Source: Anniella stebbinsi
Lineage: Eukaryota > Chordata > Lepidosauria > Squamata > Anniellidae
Assembly: GCA_029215795.1 (NCBI GenBank)
Contig: JARDYH010000033.1
Coordinates: forward strand, 62,001 to 126,000
Direction of reading: 5' to 3'
DNA length: 64,000 nt
Shown in pieces: positions 21,579-34,363 of the stretch. Made by a program: the position numbers and the translations under genes. The notes below the pieces were generated by a model. The model saw only the letters and a program-made list of their open reading frames with translations. It was not told where the DNA came from and did not search any database. Each line of letters starts with the position of its first letter. The stretch's first letter is position 1.

Positions 21579-24500
21579 GACTTCCCCTTCTTCCCTTAGA
21601 CTTCCCCTTCTTCCCCTATACTTCCCCTTCCCTCTATACTTCCCCTTCTTCCCCTAGACTTCCCCTAGACGTCCCCTTCTTTCCCTAGACTTCCCCTAGA
21701 CTTCCCCTTCCCTCTATACTTCCCCTTCTTTCCCTAGACTTCCCCTTCCCTCTATACTTCCCCTTCTTCCCCTAGACTTCCCCTTCTTCCCCTAGACTTC
21801 CTCTTCTTCCCCTAGACTTCCCCTTCCCTCTATACTTCCCCTTCTTCCCCTAGACTTCCCCTTCTTCCCTTAGACTTCCCCTTCTTCCCCTATACTTCCC
21901 CTTCCCTCTGTACTTCCCCTTCTTCCCCTAGACTTCCCCTAGACTTCCCCTTCCCTCTATACTGCCCCTTCTTCCCCTAGACTTCCCCTAGACTTCCCCT
22001 TTCCTCTGTACTTCCCCTTCTTCCCCTAGACTTCCACTAGACTTCCCCTTCCCTCTATACTTTCCCTTCTTCCCCTAGACTTCCCCTAGACTTCCCCTTC
22101 TTCCCCTAGACTTCCCCTAGACTTCCCCTTCCCTCTATACTTCCCCTTCTTCCATTAGACTTCCCCTTCCCTCTATACTTCCCCTTCTTCCTCTAGATTT
22201 CCCCTAGACTTCCCCTTCTTCTCCTAGACTTCCCCTAGACTTCCCCTTCCCTCTATACTTCCCCTTCTTCCCCTAGTCTACCCCTTGACTTCCCCTTCCC
22301 TCTATACTTCCCCTTCTTCCCCTAGACTTCCACGTCTCCCCTAGACTTCCCCTTCTTCCCCAAGACTTCCCCTACACTTCCCCTTCGCTCTATACTTCCC
22401 CTTCTTCCCTAGACTTCCCCTAGATTTCCCCTTCTTCCCCTAGACTTCCCCTTCCCTCTATACTTCCCCTTCTTCCCCTAGAGTTCCCTTTCTTCTCCTA
22501 GATTTCCCCTTCTTCCCCTAGACTTCCCCTTTCCTCTATACTTCCCCTTCTTCCCCTAGACTTCCCCTAGACTTCCCCTTCTTCCCCTAGACTTCCCCTT
22601 TTTCCCCTAGACTTCCCCTTCCCTCTATACTTCCTCTTCTTCCCCTAGATTTCCCCTTCTTCCCCTAGACTTCCCCTTCTTCCCCTAGACTTCCCGTAGA
22701 CTTCCCCTTCCCTCTATACCTTCCCTTCTTCCCCTTCTTCCCCTAGACTTCCCCTTCTACCCCTAGACTTCCCCTGGACTTCCCCTTCCCTCTATACTTC
22801 CCCTTCTTCCCCTAGACTTTCTCTTCCCTCTATACTTCCCCTTCTTCCCCTAGACTTCCCCTTCTTCCCCTAGACTTCCCCTTCCCTCTATACTTCCCCT
22901 TCTTCCCCTAGACTTCCCCTAGACTTCCCTTACCTCTATACTTCCCCTTCTTCCCCTAGACTTCCCCTAGACTTCCCCTTCCCTCTCTACTTCCCCTTCT
23001 TCCCCTAGACTTCCCCTTCTTCCCCTAGACTTCCCCTTCTTCCCCTAGACTTCCCCTTTCCCTCTATACTTCCCCTTCTTCCATTAGACTTCCCCTTCCC
23101 TCTATACTTCCCCTGCTTCCCCTAGACTTCCCCTAGACTTCCCCTTCTTCCCATAGACTTCCCGTAGACTTCCCCTTCCCTCTATACTTCCCCTTCTTCC
23201 CCTAGACTTCCCCTTCCCTCTATACTTCCCCTTCTTCCCCTAGACTTCCCCTTCTTCCCCTAGACTTCCTCTTCTTCCCCTAGACTTCCCCTTCCCTCTA
23301 TACTTCCCCTTCTTCCCCTAGACTTCCCCTTCTTCCCTTAGACTTCCCCTTATTCCCCTATACTTCCCCTTCCCTCTATACTTCCCCTTCTTCCCCTAGA
23401 CTTCCCCTAGACTTCCCCTTCCCGCTATACTTTTCCTTCTTCCCCTAGACTTCCCCTTCTTCCCCTAGACTTCCCCTTCCATCTATACTTCCCCTTCTTC
23501 CCCTAGACTTCTCCTAGACTTCCCCTTCTTCCCCTAGACTTCCCCTTCTTCCCCTAGACTTCCCATAGACTTCCCCTTCCCTCTATACTTTCCCTTCTTC
23601 CCCTAGACTTCCCCAAGACTCCCCCTTCTTCCCCTAGACTTCCCCTAGACTTCCCCTTCCCTCTATACTTCCCCTTCTTCCATTAGACTTCCCCTTCCCT
23701 CTATACTTCCCCTGCTTCCCCTAGACTTCCCCTAGACTTCTCCTTCTTCCCCTTAACTTCCCCTAGACTTCCCTTCCCTCTATACTTCCCCTTCTTCCCC
23801 TAGACTTCCCCTAGACTTCCCCTTCCCTCTCTACTTCCCCTTCTTCCCCTAGACTTCCCCTTCTTCCCCTAGACTTCCCCTTCTTCCCCTAGACTTCCCC
23901 TTCCCTCTATACTTCCCCTTCTTCCATTAGACTTCCCCTTCCCTCTATACTTCCCCTGCTTCCCCTAGACTTCCCCTAGACTTCCCCTTCTTCCCCTAGA
24001 CTTCCCCTAGACTTCCCCTTCCCTCTATACTTCCCCTTCTTCCCCTAGACTTCCCCTTCCCTCTATACTTCCCCTTCTTCCCCTAAACTTCCCCTTCTTC
24101 CCCTAGACTTCCTCTTCTTCCCCTAGACTTCCCCTTCCCTCTATACTTCCCCTTCTTCCCCTAGACTTCCCCTTCTTCCCTTAGACTTCCCCTTCTTCCC
24201 CTATACTTCCCCTTCCCTCTATACTTCCCCTTCTTCCCCTAGACTTCCCCTAGACTTCCCCTTCTTCCCCTAGACTTCCCCTAGACTTCCCCTTCCCTCT
24301 ATACTTCCCCTTCTTTCCCTAGACTTCCCCTTCCCTCTATACTTCCCCTTCTTCCCCTAGACTTCCCCTTCTTCCCCTAGACTTCCCCTAGACTTCCCCT
24401 TCCCTCTATACTTCCCCTTCTTCCCCTAGATTTCCCCTTCGTCCCTTAGACTTCCCCTTCTTCCCCTATACTTCCCCTTCCCTCTATACTTCCCCTTCTT

Positions 24501-24810
24501 CCCCTAGACTTCCCCTAGACTTCCCCTTCCCGCTATACTTCCCCTTCTTCCCCTAGACTTCTCCTAGACTTCCCCTTCATCCCCTAGACTTCCCCTTCTT
24601 CCCCTAGACTTCCCGTAGACTTCCCCTTCCCTCTATACTTTCCCTTCTTCCCCTAGACTTCCCCTAGACTTCCCCTTCTTCCCCTAGACTTCCCCTAGAC
24701 TTCCCCTTCCCTCTATACTTCCCCTTATTCCATTAGACTTCCCCTTCCCTCTATACTTCCCCTGCTTCCCCTAGACTTCCCCTAGACTTCCCCTTCTTCC
24801 CCTAGACTTC
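21420..24810. repeat. Detached block of the 2.2-kb family, paralogous to 40160-43735
   Basis: Markers align to the downstream block: ACGTCCCC 21669 and 40410 (+18,741), ACTGCCCC 21961 and 40751 (+18,790), CTAGTCTACCCC 22273 and 41063, CGCTC 22386 and 41176, ATACCTT 22716 and 41506. The 49-bp offset change is one 49-bp compound unit missing here between ACGTCCCC and ACTGCCCC. About 135 bp present near 43160-43300 is missing near 24370, so the CTGTAATA marker is absent. At 23827 the CTCAACAT site reads CTCTCTAC. Boundaries are approximate. Confidence 0.75.
22719..22744 (+). repeat. 26-nt uninterrupted pyrimidine tract with mirror symmetry
   Basis: After ATACC the modules run B-like, B, A without a purine, giving 26 pyrimidines in a row. 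22723-22742 is a perfect 20-nt mirror repeat (CCC TTCTT CCCC TTCTT CCC). The same marker (ATACCTT) recurs at 32583, 34807, 37031, 39282, 41506, 44304, 48826 and 52407, always 443 bp after CTAGTCTACCCC where both are present. Ordinary modules give only 15-17 uninterrupted pyrimidines. Confidence 0.8.
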
Positions 24811-26312
24811 CCCTAGACTTCCCCTTCCTTCTATACTTCCCCTTCTTCCCCTAGACTTCCCCTTCCCTCTATACTTCCCCTTCTTCCCCTAGACTTCCCC
24901 TTCTTCCCCTAGACTTCCCCTCCTTCCCCTAGACTTCCCCTTCTTCCCCTAGACTTCCCCTTCTTCCCCTAGACTTCCCCTTCTTCCCCTAGACTTCCCC
25001 TAGACTTCCCCTTGCCTCTATACTTCACCTTCTTCCCCTAGACTTTCTCTTCCCTCTATACTTCCCCTTCTTCCCCTAGACTTCCCCTTCTTCCCCTAGA
25101 TTTCCCCTTCTTCCCTTAGACTTCCCCTTCTTCCCCAATACTTCCCCTTCCCTCTATACTTCCCCTTCTTCCCCTAGACTTCCCCTAGACTTCCCCTTCC
25201 CGCTATACTTCCCCTTCTTCCCCTAGACTTCTCCTAGACTTCCCCTTCTTCCCCTAGACTTCCCCTTCTTCTCCTAGACTTCCCGTAGACTTCCCCTTCC
25301 CTCTATACTTTCCCTTCTTCCCCTAGACTTCCCCTAGACTTCCCCTTCTTCCCCTAGACTTCCCCTAGACTTCCCCTTCCCTCTATACTTCCCCTTATTC
25401 CATTAGACTTCCCCTTCCCTCTATACTTCCCCTGCTTCCCCTAGACTTCCCCTAGACTTCCCCTTCTTCCCCTAGACTTCCCCTAGACTTCCCCTTCCTT
25501 CTATACTTCCCCTTCTTCCCCTAGACTTCCCCTTCCCTCTATACTTCCCCTTCTTCCCCTAGACTTCCCCTTCTTCCCCTAGACTTCCTCTTCTTCCCCT
25601 GGACTTCCCCTTCCCTCTATACTTCCCCTTCTTCCCCTAGACTTCCCCTTCTTCCCCTAGACTTCCCCTTCTTCCCCTAGACTTCCCCTTGTTCCCCTAG
25701 ACTTCCCCTAGACTTCCCCTTGCCTCTATACTTCACCTTCTTCCCCTAGACTTTCTCTTCCCTCTATACTTCCCCTTCTTCCCCTAGACTTCCCCTTCTT
25801 CCCCTAGACTTCCCCATCTTCCCCTAGACTTCCCCTTCCCTCTAGACTTCCCCTTCTTCCCCTAGACTTCCCCTAGACTTCCCCTTCTTCCCCTAGACTT
25901 CCCCTTCCCATTCTACTTCCCCTTCTTCCCCTAGACTTCCCCTTCTTCCCCTAGACTTCCCCTTCTTCCCCTAGACTTCCCCTTCTTCCCCTAGACTTCC
26001 CCTTCCCTCTATACTTCCCCTTCTTCCCCTAGACTTCCCCTAGACTTCCCCTTCCCTCTATACTTCCCCTTCTTCCCCTAGACTTCCCCTAGACTTCCCC
26101 TTCCCTCTATACTTCCCCTTCTTCCCCTAGACTTCCCCTTCCCTCTATACTTCCCCTTCTTCCCCTAGACTTCCCCTAGACTTCCCCTTCCCTCTATACT
26201 TCCCCTTCTTCCCCTAGACTTCCCCTAGACTTCCCTTCCCTCTATACTTCCCCTTCTTCCCCTAGACTTCCCCTAGACTTCCCCTTCCCTCTCTACTTCC
26301 CCTTCTTCCCCT

Positions 26313-27700
26313 AGACATCCCCTTCTTCCCCTAGACTTCCCCTTCTTCCCCTAGACTTCCCCTAGACTTCCCCTTCCCTCTATACTTCCCCTTCTTCCCC
26401 TACACTTCCCCTTCCCTCTATACTTCCCCTTCTTCCCCTATACTTCCCCTTCCCTCTATACTACCCCTGCTTCCCCTAGACTTCCCCTAGACTTCTCCTT
26501 CTTCCCCTAGACTTCCCCTAGACTTCCCTTCCCTCTATACTTCCCCTTCTTCCCCTAGACTTCCCCTAGACTTCCCCTTCCCTCTCTACTTCCCCTTCTT
26601 CCCCTAGACTTCCCCTTCTTCCCCTAGACTTCCCCTTCTTCCCCTAGACTTCTCTTCCCTCTATACTTCCCCTTCTTCCATTAGACTTCCCCTTCCCTCT
26701 ATACTTCCCCTGCTTCCCCTAGACTTCCCCTAGACTTCCCCTAGACTTCCCCTTCCCTCTATACGTCCCCTTCTTCCCCTAGACTTCCCCTTTCCTCTAT
26801 ACTTCCCCTTCTTCCCCTAGACTTCTCCTTCTTCCCCTAGACTACCTCTTCTTCCCCTAGACTTCCCCTTCCCTCTATACTTCCCCTTTTCCCCTAGACT
26901 TCCCCTTCTTCCCTTAGACTTCCCCTTCTTCCCCTAGACTTCCCATTCTTCCCCTAGACTTCCCCTTCTTCCCCTAGACTTCCCCTAGACTTCCCATTGC
27001 CTCTATACTTCCCCTTCTTCCCCTAGACTTTCTCTTCCCTCTATACTTCCCCTTCTTCCCCTAGACTTCCCCTTCCCTCTATACTTCCCCTTCTTCCCCT
27101 AGACTTCCCCTAGACTTCCCTTCCCTCTATACTTCCCCTTCTTCCCCTAGACTTCCCCTAGACTTCCCCTTCCCTCTCTACTTCCCCTTCTTCCCCTAGA
27201 CATCCCCTTCTTCCCCTAGACTTCCCCTTCTTCCCCTAGACTTCCCCTAGACTTCCCCTTCCCTCTATACTTCCCCTTCTTCCCCTACACTTCCCCTTCC
27301 CTCTATACTTGCCCTTCTTCCCCTAGACTTCCCCTTCCCTCTATACTTCCCCTGCTTCCCCTCGACTTCCCCTAGACTTCTCCTTCTTCCCCTAGACTTC
27401 CCCTAGACTTCCCTTCCCTCTATACTTCCCCTTCTTCCCCTAGACTTCCCCTAGACTTCCCCTTCCCTCTCTACTTCCCCTTCTTCCCCTAGACTTCCCC
27501 ATCTTCCCCTAGACTTCCCCTTCTTCCCCTAGACTTCCCCTTCCCTCTATACTTCCCCTTCTTCCATTAGACTTCCCCTTCCCTCTATACTTCCCCTGCT
27601 TCCCCTAGACTTCCCCTAGACTTCCCCTTCTTCCCCTAGACTTCCCCAAGACTTCCCCTTCCCTCTATACTTCCCCTTCTTCCCCTAGACTTCCCCTTCT
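26313..27700. repeat. Fragment matching 2691-4100 of the first unit
   Basis: AGACATCCCC occurs at 26313 and 27198, as it does at 2691 and 3637 in the first unit, but 885 bp apart instead of 946, so about 61 bp is missing in between. TACGTCCCC is at 26762. The short ACTTCCCCTTTTCCCC variant near 26880 and CCCATTGCC near 26994 follow in the expected order. The right end, near 27.7 kb, is a junction to a different module order. Confidence 0.65.
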
Positions 27701-28128
27701 TCCCTTAGACTTCCCCTTCTTCCCCTATACTTCCCCTTCTTCCCCTAGACTTTCTCTTCTTCCCCTAGACTTCCCCTAGACTTCCCCTTCTTCCCCTAGA
27801 CTTCCCCTAGACTTCCCCTTCCCTCTATACTTCCCCTTCTTTCCCTAGACTTCCCCTAGACTTCCCCTTCCCTCTATACTTCCCCTTCTTCCCCTAGACT
27901 TCCCCTAGACTTCCCCTTCCCTCTATACTTCCCCTTCTTCCCCTAGACTTCCCCTTCCCTCTATACTTCCCCTTCTTCCCCTAGACTTCCCCTAGACTTC
28001 CCCTTCCCTCTATACTTCCCCTTCTTCCCCTAGACTTCCCCTAGACTTCCCTTCCCTCTATACTTCCCCTTCTTCCCCTAGACTTCCCCTAGACTTCCCC
28101 TTCCCTCTCTACTTCCCCTTCTTCCCCT

Positions 28129-30065
28129 AGACATCCCCTTCTTCCCCTAGACTTCCCCTTCTTACCCTAGACTTCCCCTAGACTTCCCCTTCCCTCTATA
28201 CTTCCCCTTCTTCCCCTACACTTCCCCTTCCCTCTATACTTCCCCTTCTTCCCCTAGACTTCCCCTTCCCTCTATACTACCCCTGCTTCCCCTAGACTTC
28301 CCCTAGACTTCTCCTTCTTCCCCTAGACTTCCCCTAGACTTCCCTTCCCTCTATACTTCCCCTTCTTCCCCTAGACTTCCCCTAGACTTCCCCTTCCCTC
28401 TCTACTTCCCCTTCTTCCCCTAGACTTCCCCTTCTTCCCCTAGACTTCCCCTTCTTCCCCTAGACTTCCCCTTCCCTCTATACTTCCCCTTCTTCCATTA
28501 GACTTCCCCTAGACTTCCCCTTCCCTCTATACTTCCCCTTCTTCCCCTACACTTCCCCTTCCCTCTATACTTCCCCTTCTTCCCCTAGACTTCCCTTCCC
28601 TCTATACTTCCCCTTCTTCCCCTAGACTTCCCCTAGACTTCCCCTTCCCTCTCTACTTCCCCTTCTTCCCCTAGACATCCCCTTCTTCCCCTAGACTTCC
28701 CCTTCTTCCCCTAGACTTCCCCTAGACTTCCCCTTCCCTCTATACTTCCCCTTCTTCCCCTACACTTCCCCTTCCCTCTATACTTCCCCTTCTTCCCCTA
28801 GACTTCCCCTTCCCTCTATACTTCCCCTGCTTCCCCTAGACTTCCCCTAGACTTCTCCTTCTTCCCCTAGACTTCCCCTAGACTTCCCTTCCCACTATAC
28901 TTCCCCTTCTTCCCCTAGACTTCCCCTAGACTTCCCCTTCCCTCTCTACTTCCCCTTCTTCCCCTAGACTTCCCCATCTTCCCCTAGACTTCCCCTTCTT
29001 CCCCTAGACTTCCCCTTCCCTCTATACTTCCCCTTCTTCCATTAGACTTCCCCTTCCCTCTATATTTCCCCTGCTTCCCCTAGACTTCCCCTAGACTTCC
29101 CCTTCTTCCCCTAGACTTCCCCAAGACTTCCCCTTCCCTCTATACTTCCCCTTCTTCCCCTATACTTCCCCTTCCCTCTATACTTCCCCTTCTTCCCCTA
29201 AACTTCCCCTTCTTCCCCTAGACTTTCTCTTCTTCCCCTAGACTTCCCCTTCCCTCTATACTTCCCCTTCTTCCCCTAGACTTCCCCTTCTTCCCTTAGA
29301 CTTCCCCTTCTTCCCCTATACTTCCCCTTCCCTCTATACTTCCCCTTCTTCCCCTAGACTTCCCCTAGACTTCCCCTTCTTCCCCTAGACTTCCCCTAGA
29401 CTTCCCCTTCCCTCTATACTTCCCCTTCTTTCCCTAGACTTCCCCTTCCCTCTATACTTCCCCTTCTTCCCCTAGACTTCCCCTTCTTCCCCTAGACTTC
29501 CTCTTCTTCCCCTAGACTTCCCCTTCCCTCTATACTTCCCCTTCTTCCCCTAGACTTCCCCTTCTTCCCTTAGACTTCCCCTTCTTCCCCTATACTTCCC
29601 CTTCCCTCTATACTTCCCCTTCTTCCCCTAGACTTCCCCTAGACTTCCCCTTCCCTCTATACTTCCCCTTCTTCCCCTAGATTTCCCCTTCTTCCCTTAG
29701 ACTTCCCCTTCTTCCCCTATACTTCCCCTTCCCTCTATACTTCCCCTTCTTCCCCTAGACTTCCCCTAGACTATCCCTTCCCGCTATACTTCCCCTTCTT
29801 CCCCTAGACTTCTCCTAGACTTCCCCTTCTTCCCCTAGACTTCCCCTTCTTACCCTAGACTTCCCGTAGACTTCCCCTTCCCTCTATACTTTCCCTTCTT
29901 CCCCTAGACTTCCCCTAGACTTCCCCTTCTTCCCCTAGACATCCCCTAGACTTCCCCTTCCCTCTATACTTCCCCTTATTCCATTAGACTTCCCCTTCCC
30001 TCTATACTTCCGCTGCTTCCCCTAGACTTCCCCTAGACTTCCCCTTCTTCCCCTAGACTTCCTCT
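28129..30065. repeat. Second fragment matching 2691-5030 with an internal deletion
   Basis: AGACATCCCC at 28129 and 28673 are only 544 bp apart (946 in the first unit), so about 402 bp of the parent order is missing. From 28673 the sequence follows 3637 onward at a constant +25,036, including CCGCTGC at 30010 (4974) and CCTCTAGA near 30061 (5025). Beyond that it turns to the type II order (CTTCCTTCTATA, then CCTGGA near 30181). With 26313-27700 this makes two partial copies of one parent segment within 4 kb. Confidence 0.68.
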
Positions 30066-32139
30066 AGACTTCCCCTTCCTTCTATACTTCCCCTTCTTCC
30101 CCTAGACTTCCCCTTCCCTCTATACTTCCCCTTCTTCCCCTAGACTTCCCCTTCTTCCCCTAGACTTCCTCTTCTTCCCCTGGACTTCCCCTTCCCTCTA
30201 TACTTCCCCTTCTTCCCCTAGATTTCCCCTTCTTCCCCTAGACTTCCCCTTCTTCCCCTAGACTTCCCCTTCTTCCCCTAGACTTCCCCTAGACTTCCCC
30301 TTGCCTCTATACTTCACCTTCTTCCCCTAGACTTTCTCTTCCCTCTATACGTCCCCTTCTTCCCCTAGACTTCCCCTTATTCCCCTAGACTTCCCCATCT
30401 TCCCCTCGACTTCCCCTTCCCTCTATACTTCCCCTTCTTCCCCTAGACTTCCCCTAGACTTCCCTTCCCTCTATACTTCCCCTTCTTCCCCTAGACTTCC
30501 CCTTCCCTCTATACTTCCCCTTCTTCCCCTAAACTTCCCCTTCTTCCCCTAGACTTCCTCTTCTTCCCGTAGACTTCCCCTTCCCTCTATACTTCCCCTT
30601 CTTCCCCTAGACTTCCCCTTCTTCCCTTAGACTTCCCCTTCTTCCCCTATACTTCCCCTTCCCTCTATACTTCCCCTTCTTCTCCTAGACTTCCCCTAGA
30701 CGTCCCCTTCTTCCCCTAGACTTCCCCTAGACTTCCCCTTCTTCCCCTAGACTTCCCCTAGACTTCCCCTTCCCTCTATACTTCCCCTTATTCCATTAGA
30801 CTTCCCCTTCCCTCTATACTTCCCCTGCTTCCCCTAGACTTCCCCTAGACTTCCCCTTCTTCCCCTAGACTTCCCCTAGACTTCCCCTTCCTTCTATACT
30901 TCCCCTTCTTCCCCTAGACTTCCCCTTCCCTCTATACTTCCCCTTCTTCCCCTAGACTTCCCCTTCTTCCCCTACACTTCCTCTTCTTCCCCTGGACTTC
31001 CCCTTCCCTCTATACTTCCCCTTCTTCCCCTAGACTTCCCCTTCTTCCCCTAGACTTCCCCTTCTTCCCCTAGACTTCCCCTTCTTCCCCTAGACTTCCC
31101 CTAGACTTCCCCTTGCCTCTATACTTCACCTTCTTCCCCTAGACTTTCTCTTCCCTCTATACTTCCCCTTCTTCCCCTAGACTACCCCTTCTTCCCCTAG
31201 ATTTCCCCTTCTTCCCTTAGACTTCCCCTTCTTCCCCTATACTTCCCCTTCCCTCTATACTTCCCCTTCTTCCCCTAGACTTCCCCTAGACTTCCCCTTC
31301 CCGCTATACTTCCCCTTCTTCCCCTAGACTTCTCCTAGACTTCCCCTTCTTCCCCTAGACTTCCCCTTCTTCGCCTAGACTTTCCGTAGACTTCCCCTTC
31401 CCTCTATACTTTCCCTTCTTCCCCTAGACTTCCCCTAGACTTCCCCTTCTTCCCCTAGACTTCCCCTTCTTCCCCTAGACTTCCCCTTCCCTCTATACTT
31501 CCCCTGCTTCCTCTAGATTTCCTCTATACTTCCCCTTCTTCCCCTAGACTAACCCTTCTTCCCCTAGACTTCCTCTTCTTCCCCTGGACTTCCCCTTCCC
31601 TCTATACTTCCCCTTCTTCCCCTAGACTTCCCCTTCTTCCCCTAGACTTCCCCTTCTTCCCCTAGACTTCCCCTTGTTCCCCTAGACTTCCCCTAGACTT
31701 CCCCTTGCCTCTATACTTCACCTTCTTCCCCTAGACTTTCTCTTCCCTCTATACTTCCCCTTCTTCCCCTAGACTTCCCCTTCTTCCCCTAGACTTCCCC
31801 ATCTTCCCCTAGACTTCCCCTTCCCTCTAGACTTCCCCTTCTTCCCCTAGACTTCCCCTAGACTTCCCTTCCCTCTATACTTCCCCTTCTTCCCCTTGAC
31901 TTCCCCTAGACTTCCCCTTCCCATTCTACTTCCCCTTCTTCCCCTAGACTTCCCCTTCTTCCCCTAGACTTCCCCTTCTTCCCCTAGACTTCCCCTTCTT
32001 CCCCTAGACTTCCCCTTCCCTCTATACTTCCCCTTCTTCCCCTAGACTTCCCCTAGACTTCCCATTCCCTCTATACTTCCCCTTCTTCCCCTAGACTTCC
32101 CCTAGACTTCCCCTTCCCTCTATACTTCCCCTTCTTCCC

Positions 32140-34363
32140 CTAGTCTACCCCTTGACTTCCCCTTCCCTCTATACTTCCCCTTCTTCCCCTAGACTTCCAC
32201 ATCTCCCCTAGACTTCCCCTTCTTCCCCAAGACTTCCCCTACACTTCCCCTTCCCTCTATACTTCCCCTTCTTCCCTAGACTTCCCCTAGATTTCCCCTT
32301 CTTCCCCTAGACTTCCCCTTCCCTCTATACTTCCCCTTCTTCCCCTAGAGTTCCCCTTCTTCTCCTAGATTTCCCCTTCTTCCCCTAGACTTCCCCTTTC
32401 CTCTATACTTCCCCTTCTTCCCCTAGACTTCCCCTAGACTTCCCCTTCTTCCCCTAGACTTCCCCTTTTTCCCCTAGACTTCCCCTTCCCTCTATACTTC
32501 CTCTTCTTCCCCTAGATTTCCCCTTCTTCCCCTAGACTTCCCCTTCTTCCCCTAGACTTCCCGTAGACTTCCCCTTCCCTCTATACCTTCCCTTCTTCCC
32601 CTTCTTCCCCTAGACTTCCCCTTCTACCCCTAGACTTCCCCTGGACTTCCCCTTCCCTCTATACTTCCCCTTCTTCCCCTAGACTTTCTCTTCCCTCTAT
32701 ACTTCCCCTTCTTCCCCTAGACTTCCCCTTCTTCCCCTAGACTTCCCCTTCCCTCTATACTTCCCCTTCTTCCCCTAGACTTCCCCTTCTTCCCTGAGAC
32801 TTCCCCTTCTTCCCCTATACTTCCCCTTCCCTCTATACTTCCCCTTCTTCCCCTAGACTTCCCCTAGACTTCCCCTTCCCGCTATACTTTTCCTTCTTCC
32901 CCTAGACTTCCCCTTCTTCCCCTAGACTTCCCCTTCCATCTATACTTCCCCTTCTTCCCCTAGACTTCTCCTAGACTTCCCCTTCTTCCCCTAGACTTCC
33001 CCTTCTTCCCCTAGACTTCCCGTAGACTTCCCCTTCCCTCTATACTTTCCCTTCTTCCCCTAGACTTCCCCAAGACTCCCCCTTCTTCCCCTAGACTTCC
33101 CCTAGACTTCCCCTTCCCTCTATACTTCCCCTTCTTCCATTAGACTTCCCCTTCCCTCTATACTTCCCCTGCTTCCCCTAGACTTCCCCTAGACTTCTCC
33201 TTCTTCCCCTTAACTTCCCCTAGACTTCCCTTCCCTCTATACTTCCCCTTCTTCCCCTAGACTTCCCCTAGACTTCCCCTTCCCTCTCTACTTCCCCTTC
33301 TTCCCCTAGACTTCCCCTTCTTCCCCTAGACTTCCCCTTCTTCCCCTAGACTTCCCCTTCCCTCTATACTTCCCCTTCTTCCATAAGACTTCCCCTTCCC
33401 TCTATACTTCCCCTGCTTCCCCTAGACTTCCCCTAGACTTCCCCTTCTTCCCCTAGACTTCCCCTAGACTTCCCCTTCCCTCTATACTTCCCCTTCTTCC
33501 CCTAGACTTCCCCTTCCCTCTATACTTCCCCTTCTTCCCCTAAACTTCCCCTTCTTCCCCTAGACTTCCTCTTCTTCCCCTAGACTTCCCCTTCCCTCTA
33601 TATTTCCCCTTCTTCCCCTAGACTTCCCCTTCTTCCCTTAGACTTCCCCTTCTTCCCCTATACTTCCCCTTCCCTCTATACTTCCCCTTCTTCCCCTAGA
33701 CTTCCCCTAGACGTCCCCTTCTTCCCCTAGACTTCCCCTAGACTTCCCCTTCCCTCTATACTTCCCCTTCTTTCCCTAGACTTCCCCTTCCCTCTATACT
33801 TCCCCTTCTTCCCCTAGACTTCCCCTTCTTCCCCTAGACTTCCTCTTCTTCCCCTAGACTTCCCCTTCCCTCTATACTTCCCCTTCTTCCCCTAGACTTC
33901 CCCTTCTTCCCTTAGACTTCCCCTTCTTCCCCTATACTTCCCCTTCCCTCTGTACTTCCCCTTCTTCCCCTAGACTTCCCCTAGACTTCCCCTTCCCTCT
34001 ATACTTCCCCTTCTTCCCCTAGACTTCCCCTAGACTTCCCCTTCCCTCTATACTGCCCCTTCTTCCCCTAGACTTCCCCTAGACTTCCCCTTTCCTCTGT
34101 ACTTCCCCTTCTTCCCCTAGACTTCCACTAGACTTCCCCTTCCCTCTATACTTTCCCTTCTTCCCCTAGACTTCCCCTAGACTTCCCCTTCTTCCCCTAG
34201 ACTTCCCCTAGACTTCCCCTTCCCTCTATACTTCCCCTTCTTCCATTAGACTTCCCCTTCCCTCTATACTTCCCCTTCTTCCTCTAGATTTCCCCTAGAC
34301 TTCCCCTTCTTCTCCTAGACTTCCCCTAGACTTCCCCTTCCCTCTATACTTCCCCTTCTTCCC
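32140..34363. repeat. 2,224-bp unit 1
   Basis: Runs from CTAGTCTACCCC to the next one. It carries CCATAAGAC at 33381, shared only with unit 3. It reads CCACATCTCCCC near 32198, where the other units read CCACGTCTCCCC; this is a CpG-to-CpA change. Confidence 0.85.

Larger units (their letters stand above)
24811..32093. repeat. Mosaic region of rearranged higher-order pieces
   Basis: No constant offset holds for long here. CCTCCTT at 24919 and CATTCT at 25909 follow the type II order with an extra 31 bp (one 20-mer plus one 11-mer). CATTCT to TACGTCCCC (25909 to 26762) is 853 bp instead of the 787 bp seen in five other copies. CATTCT at 31922 lies only 218 bp before CTAGTCTACCCC at 32140 instead of 543 bp. 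The CTCAACAT and CTGTAATA markers are absent. I read it as several joined fragments of the same family, with no foreign sequence between them. Confidence 0.7.
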
